From Torreya grandis (taxonomy: Eukaryota > Streptophyta > Pinopsida > Cupressales > Taxaceae), in contig JARHVA010000593.1 of NCBI GenBank assembly GCA_037957365.1, positions 2,136,501-2,200,500 of the forward strand: a stretch of 64,000 nucleotides of DNA. Reading direction: 5' to 3'. Below the pieces are notes generated by a model. That model saw nothing but the letters and a program-made list of their open reading frames with translations. It was not told the origin of the DNA and did no database searches. Both the position numbers and the translations under genes were made by a program. Shown here in pieces: positions 58,182 to 64,000 of the stretch. Position 1 is the stretch's first letter, and every line of letters starts with the position of its first letter.

Positions 58182-59159
58182 ATGGATGACTTGGATCATG
58201 CTAGGTTTGAGAGGTTCATTCAAAATCAAGAGCATTTGACATATATGATGACTGAATTCATCCAAACCATGAAGAACATGAATGGGCATCAACCTCACAA
58301 TGGTGAGGAAAGGGCTTCCCTTACAACCACCCACCCCCTCCACCAAGGGTGACGGTTGGATCTACACAAAGGCCTTTTCAGCGCAAATTCCTTCGTAGAG
58401 AGGAAGTCATTTCCAGAAAGGGAGGAGTTGCCTTCTATAGTAGATGATGCGACTACAAGTTATGAGGAATATATGACTATTCCCCCTGAAATCAAAGGGG
58501 AAATAAGCCTTATAGATTTCGTGACATTGAAGAAAGACAAGGGTGGCTATAGGACGGGTCATAGACCAAGGAACAATCGAGAAGATATACAACATGCTTT
58601 GGGAAAGCTCACACTTTCCACTTTTGATGGATCCACAAAAAGTTCAGCTAGGGCATGGATACAAAAGGTAGGTACCTATCTCACATTTCGGCCTATGATG
58701 GAGGATGAGGCCATCAAGTTCGTCGCATTGAATTTGGAGGGAACCGCCTATGAGTTGTGGTAACACGGTTTGATAACACAAGGGCAAAACCTCATAATTT
58801 ATTATGAGGAGTCCAATAAAAGATTAATTGAAACGTTTGATAGGGCTGATCTGGAACTTCATTTAAGAGAATTGACGCAGCTAAAACAAAAGACTTTATT
58901 GGCTGAGTATGTGACTGATTTTCAGAAGTTTTCTGTGATAGCATTTGATGTTTGGGAAAGAAGGCTTGTAGTTTTGTTCATAGAAGGATTTGCTGACCCA
59001 CTTAGGGGTTTAATCAAGGCTTTCAGTCGTCTTACTCTTCAAGAAGCTATTCAAAAGGCTCTTGACTTTGAATCTACAACTCCTAAGGGCAAAATTCTGC
59101 CTTTTGGACAGCAAAGAACAAATACTTTTGGGCAGCCTAGGGCTGCATTTTCAAAATAG
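58182..59159 (+). pseudogene. Element H gag (two internal stops)
   Basis: One frame from the ATG at 58,182 (MDDLDHARFERFIQNQEHLT) runs to 59,159. It is interrupted by a TGA just before 58,356 and a TAA after AYELW at 58,762, where a second tryptophan would be normal. It contains FDGSTKSSARAWIQKVGTYL, ALNLEGTAYELW, LTQLKQKTLLAEYVTDFQKF and LFIEGFADPLRGLIKAF, the retrotransposon Gag core. Gag forms the particle and binds element RNA. The zinc knuckle lies just downstream in another frame. Confidence 0.85.
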
Positions 59160-59913
59160 TCAAAATCATTTGGGCAACAAAAGAAGCCTTATCAATAGGG
59201 TTTTGGACAGCAAAAGAGCTGCCAAAGAGAACAAAGAAAGGGAGTCAAGGAATGAATCAAGAAGAAAAAAATTGTGTTTTACATGGAAGGACCCTTGGAC
59301 ATTAGGACATCGTTGCCGTGGAAAAGGGCAAGTTCACTACATTGAAATAATTTCAGATGGAGAGGAAGAGGAGGAAGAAGAAGAAGAGGGGACAACCACT
59401 AATTGGGAGAAACAAGTTGAAAAGGAAGAAGGTGACAACATGGATGATACCCCTGCTACCTTATTCGGAGCTCCTAGATATCACCTCTTTAGAGTGAGAG
59501 GGGTTTTGCAAGGTAAGAAACTCACTGTGTTCATTGATAGTGGGGGCACCCACAACTTTATTAATGAGGGTTTGGCAGCTAGATGTGTGCTGCAAACTAC
59601 TGATTTCAAAGGCTTTAATGTGATTGTTGTGGATGGCTTCACCATCCCTTGCACAAAGAAGATTCCAGGGTTGAATGTCACATTGGGTAAGTGCAAAATT
59701 GAAGATGATTTCTATGTAGTTGGAATTGGAGAGACTGATTTAGTCCTTGGAGTACAATGGTTGCACTCTCTTGTGGAATTCATCCAAAATTATCAAACAA
59801 TGGAATTAAAATTCAGATCAGCTGATAAGGAAATAGTGCTACGTGGGTTGAGCAATAGAGCACCTATGGTTGGGACTTCAAAGAGGATGGAAAGGGCTTC
59901 TCATAGAGGGTGA
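59160..59913 (+). pseudogene. Element H zinc knuckle and protease
   Basis: This is the frame +1 continuation of gag. CFTWKDPWTLGHRCRGKGQV is a CCHC zinc knuckle whose second cysteine has become tryptophan. A glutamate-rich run (EEEEEEEEE) follows, and then the aspartic protease with VFIDSGGTHNFINEGLA (D-S-G intact). GLNVTLGKCKIEDDFYVV and ETDLVLGVQWLHSL close the fold, typical of chromovirus proteases. It ends at a stop at 59,911 before the RT. Confidence 0.85.
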
Positions 59914-61344
59914 GTTGCTTCGGCAACCAAGTTTTTTGTAAACACTAGAAATTCTGATTTGGAACAACATCATCACAAGGATATTCAACGCATCCTTGAT
60001 AGATGTGCCAAGGTTTTTGGTAGTATTCCTCATGAATTACCCCTAGATAGGGGTTTTGAGCACATCATTGAGTTGGAATTGGGAACTAAAGCAACAATCA
60101 CTACACCTTACTGCTATCGTAGGGTCTGTAAAAAAGAAATTGAAAAAGCCATTTGAGAGGTTTTTGAAGATGGGTCATATAAGGCCTAGTTCTGGCCCTT
60201 TTATTTCTTCGGTTGTTCTTGTGGAGGAGGATGGGACAATGAGGATGTGCATAGATTATCGCCTATTGACAAGAAGACCTTCAAAAATAGGTATCCCAAA
60301 TCTAAAATTGATGAGTTGATTGATGAGCTTCATGGGGCAATCTACTTCTCCAAGATTGATTACAAAATCGGGTACCACCAAATCTGGGTAAGAGAAGAGG
60401 ATGTTAAAAAATCCACTTTTGAATGTCACTATGGGCACTATGAATTTTGGGCCATGCCCTTTGGATTAACCAATACTCTCACCACTTTTCAATCATGTAT
60501 GAATAATGTTTTTAGGCTATACTTGAAGAAATTTGTGTTGGTTTTTTTTGATGACATTCTTGTTTATAACAAAACATGGGAGGAGCATCTACAACAGTTG
60601 GACACAGTGTTGAGAGTGTTGGAGTTCCAAACACTCTTCGCCAAAAAGTCCAAATGTGAGTTTGGAGTTGCTGAAATTTTGTATTTGGGGCATGTAATCA
60701 ATGCCCAAAGGGTCCATGTGGACCAACAAAAGATACAAGCCATCATGGATTGGCAGCCCCCCACTACTATGACACATTTGAGGGGATTCCTTGGTTTATA
60801 CAATTACTACAGGCGGTTTGCGAAGGGGTTTTCTTAGCTTGCTGCCCCATTAATGGACTTAACAAAAAAGGGAGCTTTTAGCTGGTCAAAAACAATGATG
60901 GAAAACTTTGAAAAGCTCAAGTGATGAGTACTTGCCCGGTATTCGCTGTTTCAGATTTCACCATTCCATTTGTTTTGGAATGTGATGCTTCGGGGCAAGG
61001 TATAGGGGCTTTCCTAATTCAAAAAGGACACCCTATTGCTTTCAAAAGTCGAAAACTCAAAGAAGTGGAGCGTAAGTTCTCTATCTATGACAAGGAAATG
61101 TTGGCCATCATGCATGTTTTGGCCAAGTTCAGTCAATATTTGATTTGTGGTGAAAACAAACCATAATAATTTGAAATATTTTATCAATGAAATTGATTTG
61201 AGTGATAGGCAACAAAAATGGGTAAGCAAACAACACTCTTATGACTATGATATTGAATATGTCAAAGAGAAAAACAATGTAGTCGCTGATGCATTGACTA
61301 GAAAGCCTATTTTCTGTGCTATGACTGAAATTACAACAGATTGA
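59914..61344 (+). pseudogene. Element H reverse transcriptase and RNase H
   Basis: The RT begins with IPHELPLDRGFEHIIELELG. It continues over two frame changes through GPFISSVVLVEEDGTMRMCI to the open frame 60,247-60,837. This holds YFSKIDYKIGYHQIWVREED, MPFGLTNTLTTFQSCMNNVF, VLVFFDDILVYNKTWEEHLQ (catalytic F-x-D-D intact) and LRGFLGLYNYYRRFAKGFS. RNase H follows with FVLECDASGQGIGAFLIQ at 60,921-61,166 and VKEKNNVVADALTRKP at 61,260-61,310. At least four stops or frameshifts separate the pieces. Confidence 0.85.
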
Positions 61345-62658
61345 GTATGCCAAGGATGGATAAATTACAATTGTCCTAGAAGGTAAGGTTGATTATGAAA
61401 GATACAAGGTAGTGGATGGATTGATTTTCTACAAGAATAGGGTTCATTTAGGCCCTAAATATAAGATGAAACATCAAATATTGAAAGTTGTACATGATAT
61501 CCCAATGGCTGGTCATCCGGCGTATTTCAAAACGTACAAGCGAGGGAGAGGTTCTTTTGGAAGGGCCTTAAAGGAGTTCTTCAATGCATTCGAGAGTGCC
61601 TTATTTGCCAAACAAATAAGGGTTAACACACTTTTCCAACTGGTCTATTGCAGCCCCTACCTATTCCCACGCAAAAATGGAATATCTATGGACTTCATCA
61701 CGGGGCTTCCCATGGCACACGGTAATAATTGTATGTTTGTGGTGGTGGATAGACTCACTAAATACGCACATTTTGTTACAATTCCAATCAAGTATACTAC
61801 ACCCATAGTGGCTGATATATTTTTCAGAGAAACGTTTAAACTTCATGCGCTGCATAGGAACATTGTAAGTGATCGAGACAACAGGTTTGAGTTTATTTTG
61901 GTAAGAACTTTTCCGTTTTATGGGCACAAAGTTGTCTCCCAGCACTAGCTACCACCCAGAAGTGAATAAATGGTTGGAAGGATGCCTATGAAACTATGAT
62001 TCAGGGTAGCAAACAACATGGATTAAATGGTTGTACATCGCTGAGGACTGCTACAATACATCATACCACATGTCTATAGGTATGTCACCTTTCAAGGCCT
62101 TGTATGGATAATGATGCATTTTACTTTGTGGACTTAATTTTGATAGTTAGTAGAGTGTTGGTAGCTATGGATTTGGTACAACAGAGTCTAGAAACGTTGG
62201 AGGTGCTCAAAAAGAACCTTCAACATGCTCAAAACCAGCAGAAATTGTATGTGGGCCAGCATCAGATAGAAAGGACATTTTAGGTGGGTGACTTGGTATT
62301 TTTGAGGTTACAACCCTATAGACAATCTTCCATCAAGCATAGTGGGGTGGAAAAACTCAAAACCCACTTTTATGGTCTCTACAAAGTTCTAAGAAGGGTT
62401 GGAGAAGTTGCATATGAGCTAGAGCTGCTCGAATATAGTGGGATCCACAATGTGTTTCATGTTTCGTTCTTTAAAAAGGCACCAGGGCAACACATCACTC
62501 CTTCGGTTGAATTACTGCGACTAGATGATGAGGACAAACTGATTTTGATTCTGAAATCTATCATGGAGGTTTGGGAAAAGAAGCTAAGGATTATGAGTAT
62601 CATGGAGTATTTGATTCGTTGGAAGGACTTGCCCATTGAGTGTGCCACTTGGGAATGA
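61345..62658 (+). pseudogene. Element H integrase with chromodomain
   Basis: The frame 61,412-61,948 shows HDIPMAGHPAYFKTYKRGRG (remnant of the zinc region), SMDFITGLPMAHGN and VVVDRLTKYAHF (first aspartate), and NIVSDRDNRFEF (second aspartate). YHPEVNKWLEG follows in a shifted frame near 61,950. The frame 62,284-62,658 carries GDLVFLRLQPYRQSS, GEVAYELELLEYSGIHNVFH and VSFFKKAPG. A C-terminal chromodomain-like end (YLIRWKDLPIECATWE) closes the protein. Chromodomains in this clade direct integration to marked chromatin. An in-frame stop lies just before 62,284. Confidence 0.85.
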
Positions 62659-62710
62659 GCAACTACTTTGAAACATCTCAGCTTGCAATTGCTTGAGGAC
62701 AAGCAATTTC

Positions 62711-62723
62711 GAGAGGGGAGGAT
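62711..62723 (+). other. Polypurine tract of element H
   Basis: The purine run GAGAGGGGAGGA lies immediately before the 3' LTR and would prime plus-strand synthesis. Confidence 0.85.
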
Positions 62724-63676
62724 TGTAATGCCCCCTTCTCGAGCTTAGTTTGTTTGTAGAACCTTAGTTGACTTTTGTGGTTTCCCATTGGATAAAGGGA
62801 GGAGAAGAAAGAGAAAATATTGTTCTTTTGTTCAAGTTGCCAAAAAATAACTATGTTGGCAACTTATTCTAATTTGATTTCAATAAAGAAGGGGGATTTT
62901 ATAATTTGATGAAAGTCGGCCCTTAGTCGGAAATTATAATGAAATTGCTTTTGAATATTTGATTTTCCCTTTCTTTGTAGAACGCCCCCTTTTGGGATTG
63001 ATGTTGGAGGGAAAAGATATAAAAGAAGGAAAGGAGGTTCATTTTACACGTCATTTTTATCAATAAAATTATGAGTTTGAGCAGTTTGCTTGACTTTCAA
63101 CCTTAGGAGACGAAACCCTTCTTTAGTATTCTAAAGTTGAGGAAAACCTTCAACCTTTAGTGGGGTGACTTTATTTTAGGGGTCATATTGAGTAGAATTG
63201 AGCAGTTTGTGGCGTCTAGCTACTATTCCAGGTGGAATGCAGTAGTGGGACGTGGTTGGAAGGGTGGCACAATAGTTTTTGGGGCAGCGAACCTTGTTTG
63301 GAACCCTAACAAGTGCAACGATCTGATTTAGTGCCCTCTCCTAGGGCAACGAACTCCTTGGGGGGTTTCAAGTGCTGTTTTGAGGCAATTTGGATGCCTA
63401 TTTTGATATCTGATTACACTTTCATGCAGTTGGTATTTTTGTTGTAATTTCCAGCCATATATTTGTTCAAAAAATTCATATTTAAAGGTATTTGCATGGC
63501 TGTATTTTATCTGATTTTTGGTAATAAAATATTGAATTTGTGGCCTAAAAATTGGTATTTTTTGAAGTTTGAAATTGTGATTAGGGTTTGAAAGAAAAAT
63601 TAGAAACTGTAATTTTTTGTTAGTGTTTGCTGTAAACTTTCAGAATTGTACAATCTGCCCTAAAGGCGACATTTCA
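62724..63676 (+). repeat. 3' LTR of element H
   Basis: A 953-bp copy of the 5' LTR with TATAAAAG at 63,018-63,025. The first hairpin is kept (63,105-63,122, same stem and loop). The second is altered by a 3-bp loss in its loop near 63,136-63,153. Confidence 0.9.
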
Positions 63677-64000
63677 TTCCATCACAAGATTCACAACCCT
63701 AGATAGACCCATATGCAATTTGTCTTTTTAAGCTGATGTTTGTCCGTCACGACCATTGCTTGTAAATCGCTATCTTGACTTATTGCCCTAACGCGACTAG
63801 GGTTTTTCTGACGTGCCTTTTGTCTGGTTATCTTCTAGTCTTAATGATCTTAAATCGTGATTTTTATTTTAGAATCACATCATTTTGATCCTGCACGCCC
63901 TGATTTTTTGCTTCATTTGGGTTGTTTTGCTTCTTTTGTGCCCTAGTGGACAATGTCTTCTTGCGTTGCCTACTTCGCGATTTGCCCTAGAACCTTCACC
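63677..64000. other. No recognisable gene right of element H
   Basis: A flank with no open frame of note. It should continue the host sequence left of 57,137. I recognise no family in it. Confidence 0.4.

Larger units (their letters stand above)
57137..63676 (+). mobile_element. Element H: Ty3/gypsy chromovirus, nearly complete
   Basis: A 6,540-bp element with LTRs 57,137-58,101 and 62,724-63,676. The PBS is at 58,103-58,115 and the polypurine tract at 62,711-62,723. Gag, protease, RT, RNase H, integrase and chromodomain lie in gypsy order. Flanks are TTCTG (57,132-57,136) and TTCCA (63,677-63,681), which fit one ancestral TTCCG that lost its CpG on opposite strands. The LTRs differ by scattered substitutions along their length, so the insertion is not recent. 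Frame changes occur in gag/protease, RT, RNase H and integrase. Confidence 0.9.

Overview
The window looks like an intergenic and intronic stretch of a large, AT-rich, TE-packed plant nuclear genome. The evidence is plant-type Ty1/copia and chromodomain Ty3/gypsy LTR retrotransposons with initiator-tRNA-Met primer sites, L1-type LINEs with a C-terminal RNase H, a hAT fossil, and a long-intron GT-AG gene. Heavily decayed, deeply nested elements and many solo LTRs suggest a gymnosperm-like genome. That taxon is an inference; nothing here names a species.

Layout. 1-3.8 kb has no recognisable gene. 3.85-5.9 kb holds a minus-strand hAT transposase fossil with a hAT-type MITE inside it. 6.2-7.4 kb is a LINE 3' part (RT tail, zinc-binding region, RNase H). 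7.7-8.75 kb is a truncated LTR. 10.7-11.1 kb is a LINE 3' fragment. 11.7-15.9 kb is a broken gypsy pol carrying a roughly 586-bp tandem duplication. 16.6-20.7 kb is a LINE (endonuclease, RT, zinc-binding region, 3' UTR) interrupted by a solo LTR. 20,985-22,408 is a solo LTR. 23.5-27.5 kb carries five phase-compatible exons of a host gene I cannot name. 30-31.2 kb is a minus-strand LINE fossil, 31.6-32.9 kb a minus-strand copia fossil, and 33,088-34,513 a solo LTR.

35.2-48.8 kb is one old copia element (A) split by a minus-strand copia derivative (B, duplicated CTAAT), a 5'-truncated LINE tail, and a 7.2-kb copia (C, duplicated TGAAG/TGAAT). 48.8-56.6 kb is a minus-strand copia (F) split by a solo LTR (G) and a 4.2-kb gypsy derivative (E, exact CACAA duplication). 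57,137-63,676 is a nearly complete but frameshifted chromovirus (H).

All retrotransposon genes carry stops or frameshifts, so none looks autonomous. The most notable signal is a small RNA-type hairpin module (stem, loop AYGAAAMC, stem). It is repeated two or three times shortly downstream of the TATA box in several LTR families, and its stems differ by compensatory changes while the loop is kept.
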